64,000 nucleotides of DNA. Origin: an uncultured Thermotogae bacterium. Lineage in GTDB: Bacteria; Thermotogota; Thermotogae; Mesoaciditogales; Mesoaciditogaceae. Below the pieces are notes generated by a model. It ran no database searches, was not told the origin of the DNA, and saw only the letters and a list, made by a program, of their open reading frames with translations. Position 1 is the stretch's first letter; the number at the start of each line of letters is the position of its first letter. Positions 31,560 through 40,128 of this stretch are shown piece by piece. Location of the stretch: positions 30,727 to 94,726 of the forward strand of contig CAJXLN010000003.1 in the NCBI GenBank assembly GCA_913056255.1, in the 5' to 3' direction. The translations under genes were made by a program, and so were the position numbers.

Positions 31560-31862
31560 CAATTACAAGAAGCAATTACAAGAGGGGTCAGGAAAGAAAA
31601 GATGCTTGAAAACGATAAAGATAGAAAAGCATTTTTGAAGATATTGAGTATGGCGGCAAAAAGATACAACTGGATCATTCACGCTTATTGTCTAATGGAT
31701 GATCATCGTCATCTCATGGTGGAAACGCCCAATGGTAATCTTTCCTTGGGGATGAAACAATTTAAGAGAAGTTTACACGCAGAAATTCAACAGGATGTAC
31801 AACACGCTACGTCATCTATTTCAAAAAATCCTAATGTGCGTGAATGTAACAAGGAATGTTAA
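31560..31862 (+). pseudogene. Decayed REP-associated tyrosine transposase (Y1_Tnp/RAYT-like)
   Basis: DDHRHLMVETPNGNLSLGMKQ matches the family HUH region (N/DHxHLLxETPxGNLSxGMRQ); frameshift at TTT 31761-31763, after which the other frame reads VYTQKFNRMYNTLRHLFQ. Confidence 0.8.
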
Positions 31863-31911
31863 GATCAGACTTAGTGTTCTTTGACAAGCAATTTTATTAG
31901 AAAGATGGCTA

Positions 31912-31937
31912 AGGAATTTTTTCCGAAGCCTTATCAA
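31912..31937. repeat. Copy 1 of dispersed 26-nt sequence AGGAATTTTTTYCGAAGCCTTATCAA
   Basis: 25/26 identical to 63975-64000. Confidence 0.8.
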
Positions 31938-32179
31938 GACCGAATCGCTCGTTTATCCATCTTTCAGTTCACATCGCGAAGCGATAGCCGAGACTTCGGG
32001 AGAGTAGAATAAAAAATCTTTGTTTTGACGGCAGCCAAGAAACGGTAGCCGTAAAGTTGAGAACGATAATATTTGAGAGTTAAAGGTATCGTGATTATTT
32101 AAGGATAGGTTCTAAGAGACGCAACACCGTTTGAAAATAAAAATGATGGCATCGTACAAATCATTCAAGAGTGTTATAA

Positions 32180-32839
32180 TTGATTAATGACGTGGAAAGG
32201 ATGGTTCTTTTGAACTTACTCGCAATAGACACTTCTTCGAACTGGCTTAAAGTGGCAGTAGATGTTGATGGAGAAGTGCATTCATCGGTCCTGAGATCAA
32301 GAAGTCGCCATTCTGATCTTTTAATGGTTGAAGTAGATCACCTTTTAAAATCTGTTGGGATCACAACGAAGGATCTGAACGTGGTTGGATGTGTCATTGG
32401 GCCAGGCCATTTTACGGGGATAAGAAGTGGAATTGCCGCTGTAAAAGCGATATCTTTTGCCAATTCCATTCCGGTGGTTGGAATGACATATGCAGAATGT
32501 TTTCGGACGAAAGAGTCGATAATTCTGTTGAGAAGAGCTCGAAAGGGATGGGTGTACGTTTCAGAATACGATGGAAAATCCTGGACCTATTCTATGAATT
32601 CACTCGATTCTATTCCGGAACTCTTGAGTGGAAAAAAGGCAATATCTGAAGAAGAGATAAGAGGTACAAATGTTCAAATAAACGATGGACCGCTATTCAC
32701 AGGATTCGACATGCTCATGGCAATGGAAGATGCCTTCAAAGACAAGGCACACATCTACGATCATTTGAGTATCAAACCCTTTTACGTACAAAGACCCATT
32801 GCAGAAGAGAATTTGATGAAAAAAAAAGAGAGGCAATAA
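32180..32839 (+). CDS. tsaB: tRNA threonylcarbamoyladenosine biosynthesis protein TsaB
   Basis: LLAIDTSSNWLKVAV, RSRHSDLLM, IGPGHFTGIRSGIAAVKAI; preceded by TGTTATAAT. Confidence 0.9.
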   Translation: MINDVERMVLLNLLAIDTSSNWLKVAVDVDGEVHSSVLRSRSRHSDLLMVEVDHLLKSVGITTKDLNVVGCVIGPGHFTGIRSGIAAVKAISFANSIPVVGMTYAECFRTKESIILLRRARKGWVYVSEYDGKSWTYSMNSLDSIPELLSGKKAISEEEIRGTNVQINDGPLFTGFDMLMAMEDAFKDKAHIYDHLSIKPFYVQRPIAEENLMKKKERQ

Positions 32840-32842
32840 TGA

Positions 32843-34144
32843 ATGAGAGAGAATCCGCGTAAAGCACTGAACAGGCTGAAGAGGAATCTGATCGAATCCG
32901 AGGTACAAAAGATTTCAGAGGGTTTGGACTCTTCAAATGCAATTGTAATAGCCACGACTCTTAATGAGTTAAAAAAGTTAAAAGATCCCCTTCATATGTA
33001 CCGAGCGAAGGAATTGCTTTCGCACGAATCCGATCTTGTAGTAACGGCTGCACTCAAATACCTTAATGCCATGAACCATCCAATTTCAGTTGAAGAAATG
33101 AAATCACTTCTAAAAAGATCAGTAAAAGTTAGAAAAGAAGCGGCAAAATCAATCAACCTTATAGGATTTGGTCAAGCCTGCAAATTACTTGGTGTTTTTC
33201 TTGGCGATGTATCTTCGGACGTGAGAATTTTTGCACTTCGCTCCATTTCGAAAATTGGATGTGACAGCCTGAGCGAAGAAGTGATGAAATTACTTGACAA
33301 TTCAGATTCAAAAGTCAAGCTCGAGTCGATCAAGACTCTTCTTGAATTAGGTGAGAATGTTGAAGACAAGAGGTTCGTTGACATGATTTTTAACGCATCA
33401 CTTCCAGATCGAATTCGACTTGCAGCTTTGAAACTGTACGTTTTAAACTTTGTAGAATCACTAAGTGTTCTGAAAAAAGCGGCTAATTCTTCTTACCCGC
33501 CACTTTCATCTGGGGCTCTTGAACTTATGGGAAACATGAAATGCGATGATGTTTGGGAAATCTTCAAATTGGTTCTCTCAAATCGTGGCAATCTTCCTTC
33601 TAAAATCTGTTCTGCCTTGAACGGAGCGCTTAAAAATTGCAGTGATAAGTTAGAGTTAGAAAAATTGGCCATTAATTATTTGGATCACCCTTCGTTAAAA
33701 GTGAGAATAGCAGCTTTTAGAGTCGTAATGACTTCGGATGGAGCTTACACTCTCGATGCCATTGAAGATTTTTTGAATTCTGGCGATCGGGATATGAAAG
33801 CAGTTGCCATTCCTTTCGTTTACAAATATCCATCTGAAGAAAACGTAGAGGCTGTAAAGCGCATATTGAAGGAAGGCGACGAAAAAACACTTGTACCAGC
33901 CCTGAAAGTTTTGAGGAGACTTGAACTAAAAGAGGAAGCGGTGAGAGATTACATCGACAAACGTTATCCTTCCAATGTAAGGATACAGGCGCTAAAAACG
34001 CTTGTTATGACTAAAGAAGTTACGGATGCAGAACTGGAAAATTACGTGGAATCGTACGATCTTTTGAAGTTCAGACTTGTAGCACTTGAAGGTCTCTCGA
34101 GAATTGCACCTGAAAAATTGTTAGAATTAGAGGAGAGGGTATAA
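32843..34144 (+). CDS. HEAT-repeat protein
   Basis: Repeated helical units (SDVRIFALRSISKIGCDSL, SKVKLESIKTLLELG, LKVRIAAFRVV). Confidence 0.75.
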   Translation: MRENPRKALNRLKRNLIESEVQKISEGLDSSNAIVIATTLNELKKLKDPLHMYRAKELLSHESDLVVTAALKYLNAMNHPISVEEMKSLLKRSVKVRKEAAKSINLIGFGQACKLLGVFLGDVSSDVRIFALRSISKIGCDSLSEEVMKLLDNSDSKVKLESIKTLLELGENVEDKRFVDMIFNASLPDRIRLAALKLYVLNFVESLSVLKKAANSSYPPLSSGALELMGNMKCDDVWEIFKLVLSNRGNLPSKICSALNGALKNCSDKLELEKLAINYLDHPSLKVRIAAFRVVMTSDGAYTLDAIEDFLNSGDRDMKAVAIPFVYKYPSEENVEAVKRILKEGDEKTLVPALKVLRRLELKEEAVRDYIDKRYPSNVRIQALKTLVMTKEVTDAELENYVESYDLLKFRLVALEGLSRIAPEKLLELEERV

Positions 34145-34936
34145 TTGAAAACAATAATGGTAATGAGTGGTAAAGGTGGAGTTGGAAAGTCCACGGTTGC
34201 GGTCAATCTCGCGATGGAACTTTCTCTCAATGGAAATAAAGTTGGACTACTCGACGTTGATATTCATGGCCCGAACGATCACATCATTCTCGGCGTCGAG
34301 GATTCTGAAATAATGACAGATGGTAAAAAATTCAAACCGGTTGAGATTGGAAATTTGAAGTTCATGACGATCGCTTTTGCGATTGATCGAAAAGATCCGG
34401 TGATATGGAGAGGCCCTCTGAAATCCAAGCTTATAGATCAATTCATACAAGATACCCTGTGGGGTGATTTGGACTATATGATCATTGATTTCCCACCGGG
34501 AAGTGGCGACGAGCCTCTCGAAGTTCTAAAGATTTACGAAAACAAGGTCAACAAAACTGGAAGTGAGAATGAAACTCTTTTTCACAACATTCAAGGGGCG
34601 GTAATCGTCACAACGGCGCAAAGAGTGGCGCTTGGTGATGTGGAAAAAATCATAAACTTTTTGAAAAAGATGAAAATTCCCATTATTGGACTCTGGGAGA
34701 ACATGTCATATTACACATGTCCTAATTGTGGGGCACGACATTATCTATTTGGGAAAAACACAGATGAACTTGCGAAAAAAACGAATATTGATGTGATTGC
34801 AAGAATTCCTTTGATCCCAGAGATAGGAGAGAAATTCGGGGCTGCTTTATTTTTAACAAGAAGTGAGGGTGATGTGAGAGAAGAATTTCAAAAAGCTGTC
34901 AATACGATCATGGAAAAATTGGATATTTCTTCATGA
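34145..34936 (+). CDS. Mrp/NBP35 family P-loop ATPase (Fe-S carrier)
   Basis: VMSGKGGVGKSTVAVNLA, DVDIHGPND, DYMIIDFPPGSGDEPL, CPNCG. Confidence 0.94.
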   Translation: MKTIMVMSGKGGVGKSTVAVNLAMELSLNGNKVGLLDVDIHGPNDHIILGVEDSEIMTDGKKFKPVEIGNLKFMTIAFAIDRKDPVIWRGPLKSKLIDQFIQDTLWGDLDYMIIDFPPGSGDEPLEVLKIYENKVNKTGSENETLFHNIQGAVIVTTAQRVALGDVEKIINFLKKMKIPIIGLWENMSYYTCPNCGARHYLFGKNTDELAKKTNIDVIARIPLIPEIGEKFGAALFLTRSEGDVREEFQKAVNTIMEKLDISS

Positions 34937-35041
34937 TCAGAAATGCGACAAAAGTGGTGTACGCCAAAATGAACAACGATTTGTTTAACAGTAAACCTGT
35001 AGTTGAAAATAAGGTTAGTTCACTAAAGGGGGTAATCACTT

Positions 35042-36052
35042 ATGGCTAAGCTCATTCGTTTAGGAATCGTAGGTTCTGGGATAGCCGCAAGAAAGCTGCA
35101 CCTTCCGGCTCTTAGAAAGTTATCTGAATTTTACGAGATAACGGCAGTTACAAGCGGGCATGTGGAAAACGCTCAAAAATTTGCTGATTTGTTTGAAAAG
35201 AAACCACGTGTTTTCAACGATTACCATCACATGATGATATCTGGATTGGTGGACGCTGTTGATTTGACCGTGCCACCTCAATTTAATTTTGAGATCGTGC
35301 AAGATGCGCTAAGAAATGGCATTCATGTGATATGTGAAAAGCCTATAGCGGAAAATGTTGAATCGGCAAAAAAAATAATCAACATGTCTCGATCGTACGA
35401 TCGAGTGTTCATGGTAGCCGAAAGTCAGCGCTACGATCCAGAATTGAAGCAGATAACTGATCTGATACGTATGGATGAAATTGGAACACCAGAGCTATTT
35501 GATTGGAATGTCATCGTTAATTTCGGAAAAGACAACGAGTACGTCAACACATCCTGGCGCAAAAACCCAAAACATATAGGTGGATTTTTATCAGACGGTG
35601 GAGTACACAACATCGCGGTGCTACGTGCGATATTCGGCGAAGTGGAAAGTGTTTCTGGCATGGTATCCAAGGTGAGTGATTACATAGGCGGAGATGACAC
35701 CATGGTGTTGAACATGAAATTCAAGAACGGAGTTATAGGAAATTATTCCGTGAGTTATGCCCTTGATGCACCAGCTCACAAGAGTTTGAAGATTTATGGG
35801 ACACGTGGTAAAATTCGTGCCACTCCCCGCGAAGTTGAGGTGATCAAAAAAAATGGCACCAAAAAGTATCCCTCACCTCTAACAAATCTTTTCGTGGAAG
35901 AGTTTAAAGAATTTTACTCCGCGATAAACGAAGGCATTCCAATAGAACTCGGAAGGCCTGAATCAGCTTTAAGAGATCTCGCAATCATAGAAGCCGGAAT
36001 AAATTCAGCTAGAACGGGATGTGCAATTCACATTGAAGAACTACTTGAGTGA
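35042..36052 (+). CDS. Gfo/Idh/MocA family oxidoreductase
   Basis: LGIVGSGIAARKLHLPAL, HVICEKPIAENV, SDGGVHNIAVLR. Confidence 0.92.
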   Translation: MAKLIRLGIVGSGIAARKLHLPALRKLSEFYEITAVTSGHVENAQKFADLFEKKPRVFNDYHHMMISGLVDAVDLTVPPQFNFEIVQDALRNGIHVICEKPIAENVESAKKIINMSRSYDRVFMVAESQRYDPELKQITDLIRMDEIGTPELFDWNVIVNFGKDNEYVNTSWRKNPKHIGGFLSDGGVHNIAVLRAIFGEVESVSGMVSKVSDYIGGDDTMVLNMKFKNGVIGNYSVSYALDAPAHKSLKIYGTRGKIRATPREVEVIKKNGTKKYPSPLTNLFVEEFKEFYSAINEGIPIELGRPESALRDLAIIEAGINSARTGCAIHIEELLE

Positions 36053-36563
36053 ATATACCGTAGAAACACCTATCGGAAAGCTCAGAATTTCAGTACTTAA
36101 AGATAAGATCAACAATATAAGTTTTGTGGAGGATTCCACTAACTCCAATGATTTTTCCACATTGTTGCCGATAATGAAAAAGGCGATAAGACAACTCGAA
36201 GAGTATTTCAATGGAGAAAGGAAAAATTTTGATCTTGTTCTGAATCTTTCTAGGGGAACTGAATTTCAAAGTTCAGTTTGGAAAGCGGCTATTAAGATCC
36301 CTTACGGAGAAGTCAGAACTTACGCTCAAATCGCAAGAGATATTGGAAATCCATTAGCTTACAGGGCGGTCGCAAATGCTCTTGCTTCCAATCCATTTGT
36401 CATAGTAGTTCCCTGCCACAGAGTTGTTTCGAAAAAAGGGATCGGAGGATTTAGTGCTGGAGTATGGAGAAAAAAATGGCTTTTAAGTCTTGAAAATATG
36501 GAGGAGGATGTACATGATAATAAAACCTTTCGACGCGCTCAGGCCTACAAAAGAAGAAGTTGA
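36021..36563 (+). CDS. ogt: Methylated-DNA--protein-cysteine methyltransferase
   Basis: IPYGEVRTYAQIA, NPFVIVVPCHRVVSKKGIGGFSAG. Confidence 0.95.
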   Translation: MQFTLKNYLSEYTVETPIGKLRISVLKDKINNISFVEDSTNSNDFSTLLPIMKKAIRQLEEYFNGERKNFDLVLNLSRGTEFQSSVWKAAIKIPYGEVRTYAQIARDIGNPLAYRAVANALASNPFVIVVPCHRVVSKKGIGGFSAGVWRKKWLLSLENMEEDVHDNKTFRRAQAYKRRS

Positions 36564-37704
36564 AAGGGTTCAGTGCCCACCGTATGACGTGGTGGATTTT
36601 AACGAAGCAAAGAGGTTTGCCAAAGATCCACATTCGTTTATGAGAGTTGTCAGACCGGATGTTATTGCAAATCCCCAGGAGAACATATATGAGGTTGCGG
36701 CAAGAGAACTCGATAGGCTTATCGAAGAGGGGGCGTTAGTTCATCATGGAAAGCCCGCATTTTACATTTACTCTCAAACAATGGCTGGTCACACGCAAAC
36801 AGGTCTTGTTGCATGCGTCGCTGCAAGTGAATATCCTGAACGTATAAAACGCCATGAATTGACAAGAGTTGAGAAGGAGAAAGAGAGAACCGAACATATT
36901 CTCAAAACGCGAGCTCACACAGGTCAAGTTTTTTTGACTTACAAAGGCATTCCAGAGGTAAAAGAACTCGTTAAAATCGAGAACGGGAATCTGCTTTACG
37001 AAGTTAAAAGTCATAATCCTGAAGTTACGCACAAAATATATTCTATCGATGATCCGACTTTGATCGAACGAATTCAGGAAGTATTCAAAAATATCCCAGC
37101 GTTCTACATCGCAGACGGTCATCACAGAGCGGCAGCTTCCGTTCGTACAGCACACGAATTGGGAAATGATGGCGAATGGAACTATTTCATGGCAACCATA
37201 TTTCCACATGATGAGCTCCAACTCATGGGATATCATCGCGTTGTCAAAGACTTGAACGGCATGAGTGCAGGTGATTTTATTGCACGATTGGAGATCATGG
37301 GATTCGACATCACTCGAGTTTCAAAAAAAGTGGAGCCGGCTGCCGCACACCACTTTGGTATGTATTTGAACGGTTATTGGTATGAACTTTACGCTCATAA
37401 TGTGGACAAATCGGATCCGATAAAACGTTTGGATGTTTCGATCCTTCAAGAAAGAATACTTGGACCAATACTTGGAATCGATAATCCACGAACGAACTCA
37501 AGAATAGATTTCGTGGGTGGTATTTACGGTACGGAAACACTTCAAAGCCTTGTCAACAGTGGGAAATATGCAGTCGCATTTGCGCTTTATCCAACGAGTG
37601 TTGAAGATATCATGGACGTGGCTGATGCAAAACTGTTCATGCCTCCAAAATCCACGTGGTTTGAACCGAAATTGAGGAGTGGATTGCTTGTCCATAAATT
37701 CTAA
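36514..37704 (+). CDS. DUF1015 family protein
   Basis: IKPFDALRP, CPPYDVVDFNEAK, FYIADGHHRAAA; ATG 36514 after GGAGGA. Confidence 0.9.
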   Translation: MIIKPFDALRPTKEEVERVQCPPYDVVDFNEAKRFAKDPHSFMRVVRPDVIANPQENIYEVAARELDRLIEEGALVHHGKPAFYIYSQTMAGHTQTGLVACVAASEYPERIKRHELTRVEKEKERTEHILKTRAHTGQVFLTYKGIPEVKELVKIENGNLLYEVKSHNPEVTHKIYSIDDPTLIERIQEVFKNIPAFYIADGHHRAAASVRTAHELGNDGEWNYFMATIFPHDELQLMGYHRVVKDLNGMSAGDFIARLEIMGFDITRVSKKVEPAAAHHFGMYLNGYWYELYAHNVDKSDPIKRLDVSILQERILGPILGIDNPRTNSRIDFVGGIYGTETLQSLVNSGKYAVAFALYPTSVEDIMDVADAKLFMPPKSTWFEPKLRSGLLVHKF

Positions 37705-37711
37705 GGGAGTT

Positions 37712-38281
37712 GTGAAAAAAATCAAGGGATTAACAGATCGTCAGAGAGAAGTTTACGATTTTATAAAAACATTTACAAAGACGAATGGGTACCCACCCAC
37801 AATACGCGAGATATCCAAACATTTTGGATTTTCTTCTCCGTCAGGTTCGATAATTCATGTGAAAGCCCTTCAAAAAAAAGGATATATAGAACGCGATCAC
37901 GCTTCTCGCGGAATTCGTTTGATAGCTGAAAGCCCGCTTTCTGTGAATTTCGTTGAGGTTATAGGAAAATTTTCAAAAACCGGGATAATTTCTTCCGTAC
38001 ATGAAAAGGTACATATTCCCATCCCGTCCGAAGAGTTAAAAGGTTTCGCTGTCGAAAGTTGTGTAGAATTATCGAATTTTGATATATTAAGTGGAGACTA
38101 CGTTGTTTTTGAAAGTGAAAAGGAAAAATCAGGTCTTTCTGTATGCCAGGTAAATGATACCCGTATCGTTGGAATCCTTGAGAGGAAAGAGTTCGTGACG
38201 CTTAAAGATGAAAAGTATGATGATTTTAAGTTTTTAGGCTCTTTTTATGGAGTGATAAGAATTCCACACAAGGAGGGGTAA
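37712..38281 (+). CDS. lexA: LexA-like repressor with divergent C-terminal domain
   Basis: LTDRQREVYDFIKTFTKTNGYPPTIREISKHFGFSSPSGSIIHVKALQKKGYIER winged-helix; GTG start after GGGAG. Confidence 0.88.
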   Translation: MKKIKGLTDRQREVYDFIKTFTKTNGYPPTIREISKHFGFSSPSGSIIHVKALQKKGYIERDHASRGIRLIAESPLSVNFVEVIGKFSKTGIISSVHEKVHIPIPSEELKGFAVESCVELSNFDILSGDYVVFESEKEKSGLSVCQVNDTRIVGILERKEFVTLKDEKYDDFKFLGSFYGVIRIPHKEG

Positions 38282-38285
38282 AAAG

Positions 38286-38753
38286 ATGAGCGAATTCAAG
38301 GTTGTAAGCTTTAAAATAGGAAACGAAGAATACGCAATGGACATAATGAAAATCGACAGTATAGTGGAAGTTGACAAAATCACGAAAATTTCCAAAGCAC
38401 CTGACTTTGTCGAGGGCATTATGGACTTTCGAGGAATCGTTATACCAGTTATAAGTGGTGCAAAAAAATTCTCGTTTTCGTCAAAAGAGGAATCCAACAG
38501 AGAAAAAAGTAACAGGGCGATCGTTATAAACACAAAAGAGAAAAAAGTTGCAATTCTTGTGGATGAAGTCAAAGAGGTTCTATCGCTTTCTCAAGAAAAT
38601 TTGGAAGAACCACCAGATGAGATCTCAAGTGATTCTAACAAGTATATAAGCGCAATTGCCAACATGGACGGAAGAATGATAATCGTTCTCGATGTTGATA
38701 AGATATTAACTGAAAAAGAAGCAATTGATCTCTCAAACATCAAGAAAGTTTGA
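38286..38753 (+). CDS. cheW: CheW-like chemotaxis scaffold protein
   Basis: VVSFKIGNEEYAMDIMKIDSIVEV, APDFVEGIMDFRGIVIPVI. Confidence 0.92.
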   Translation: MSEFKVVSFKIGNEEYAMDIMKIDSIVEVDKITKISKAPDFVEGIMDFRGIVIPVISGAKKFSFSSKEESNREKSNRAIVINTKEKKVAILVDEVKEVLSLSQENLEEPPDEISSDSNKYISAIANMDGRMIIVLDVDKILTEKEAIDLSNIKKV

Positions 38754-38814
38754 AGAGCGAATTGGATTTCAAAGGGGGTAGTGTGGCACCCAAAAAGGGT
38801 GTCAGGCGCGTTCA

Positions 38815-40128
38815 TTGAACGTAAACAAAGCTTTTTTGGAGCGAAGTGATGGTCCATTTAAACGATTTGCAGAGAAATTAGTACAATTCGGTATAGACGT
38901 TATCACGCCAAAAGATTTTAGAGATCTGTTTGAGTTGAACAATGAGGTGGCCAAAGCTGGGAGAGCGGAATTTCAGGGGCTTGATCTTGCTGCGATCGAT
39001 CTGGAAGTACACTCACAAAAGCTCGACGAAAAACTCATATTGGATGGAATAGAACCATGGAAATACTCTTTAATCTACTCGGGAGTCAAGAATTACAGAA
39101 ATTCCCTCGTTTTAGTGGATCCAGATGATTTCGATCCGGTAATAGAATCTCTAAATGACTGTGGAGATATTACACTTCAAGACAGAAGGCTCTTATCTCT
39201 CAAGGCCTTGTACAGATTGCTAAGGATCGGCTCTCTAACCCACAAGGAATTGAGTGAACTCTTTGCAACGGAGAAATTTGAAACTCTCATACTCGAGGAG
39301 ATCACCCCTTTACGTTACGGTGAAAATCCTCATCAGTTCGCATACATTGCAAAAATAGCCAAAGAAAAGGCGTTTTTCGATTTTGTAGGAGAAGATACCC
39401 TTGGAAGTCTGAGCTACAACAATCTAATAGATCTCCACCTTGCAATGATCACATTGAAACACCTGGGAGAGGGATTTGTCGTTCACGTTCATCACGGAAC
39501 TATCGTAGACGCAAGGAAAAATAAATTCCATTTTGACGGCGCAAGAGGTGTTGTTGTCGCGGATTTTGTTAACAGCGCTCTCATCTCTGCCCTTAAAAAA
39601 AATGATCTGGATGTTGTGGCATTACCAGATGTTTCAAAAGTGAAAGCTCGTAAAACCCTAAAAATCAACGAGATATCCATCCCTTCGTTGGATAAATCGT
39701 ACAGATATCTCCATGGAAATTTCATCGTTCAAACTCCCGACGATCTTGAAGATATGCGATTTTTTTCAGAAAACAACGATTCTCAATACAGATGGGCAAA
39801 TGTCATAGCTGCTTTGTCAAATTCCATGTCTTGTTGCATCTTCAAAGGTGACGAAATGATATCGCTTGGTAGCGGGCAGCCCGATCAGATCGACGCACTT
39901 GAAATTGCTTTGAAACGTGCCGAAAGAAACTCTCACACTGTTAAAGGTGCTGTGTTCGCTTTCGATGGCCCGATAAAAGATATGAAGGTCATTGAGACTT
40001 TAAAAGAAATAGGAATAGGAACGATTATTGAACCCGGAGGAGTTAAAGAGGATAAAGAGATCAAAAAAGCTCTTGAAAATTCAGAAATGAAGCTTATATT
40101 CTCTAGAAAAAGAAGGTATAAACATTGA
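38815..40128 (+). CDS. purH: PurH-like AICAR transformylase/IMP cyclohydrolase homologue, divergent
   Basis: TPLRYGENPHQFAYIA, LSYNNLIDLHLA, GSGQPDQIDALEIALKRA, KGAVFAFDGPI. Confidence 0.8.
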   Translation: MNVNKAFLERSDGPFKRFAEKLVQFGIDVITPKDFRDLFELNNEVAKAGRAEFQGLDLAAIDLEVHSQKLDEKLILDGIEPWKYSLIYSGVKNYRNSLVLVDPDDFDPVIESLNDCGDITLQDRRLLSLKALYRLLRIGSLTHKELSELFATEKFETLILEEITPLRYGENPHQFAYIAKIAKEKAFFDFVGEDTLGSLSYNNLIDLHLAMITLKHLGEGFVVHVHHGTIVDARKNKFHFDGARGVVVADFVNSALISALKKNDLDVVALPDVSKVKARKTLKINEISIPSLDKSYRYLHGNFIVQTPDDLEDMRFFSENNDSQYRWANVIAALSNSMSCCIFKGDEMISLGSGQPDQIDALEIALKRAERNSHTVKGAVFAFDGPIKDMKVIETLKEIGIGTIIEPGGVKEDKEIKKALENSEMKLIFSRKRRYKH

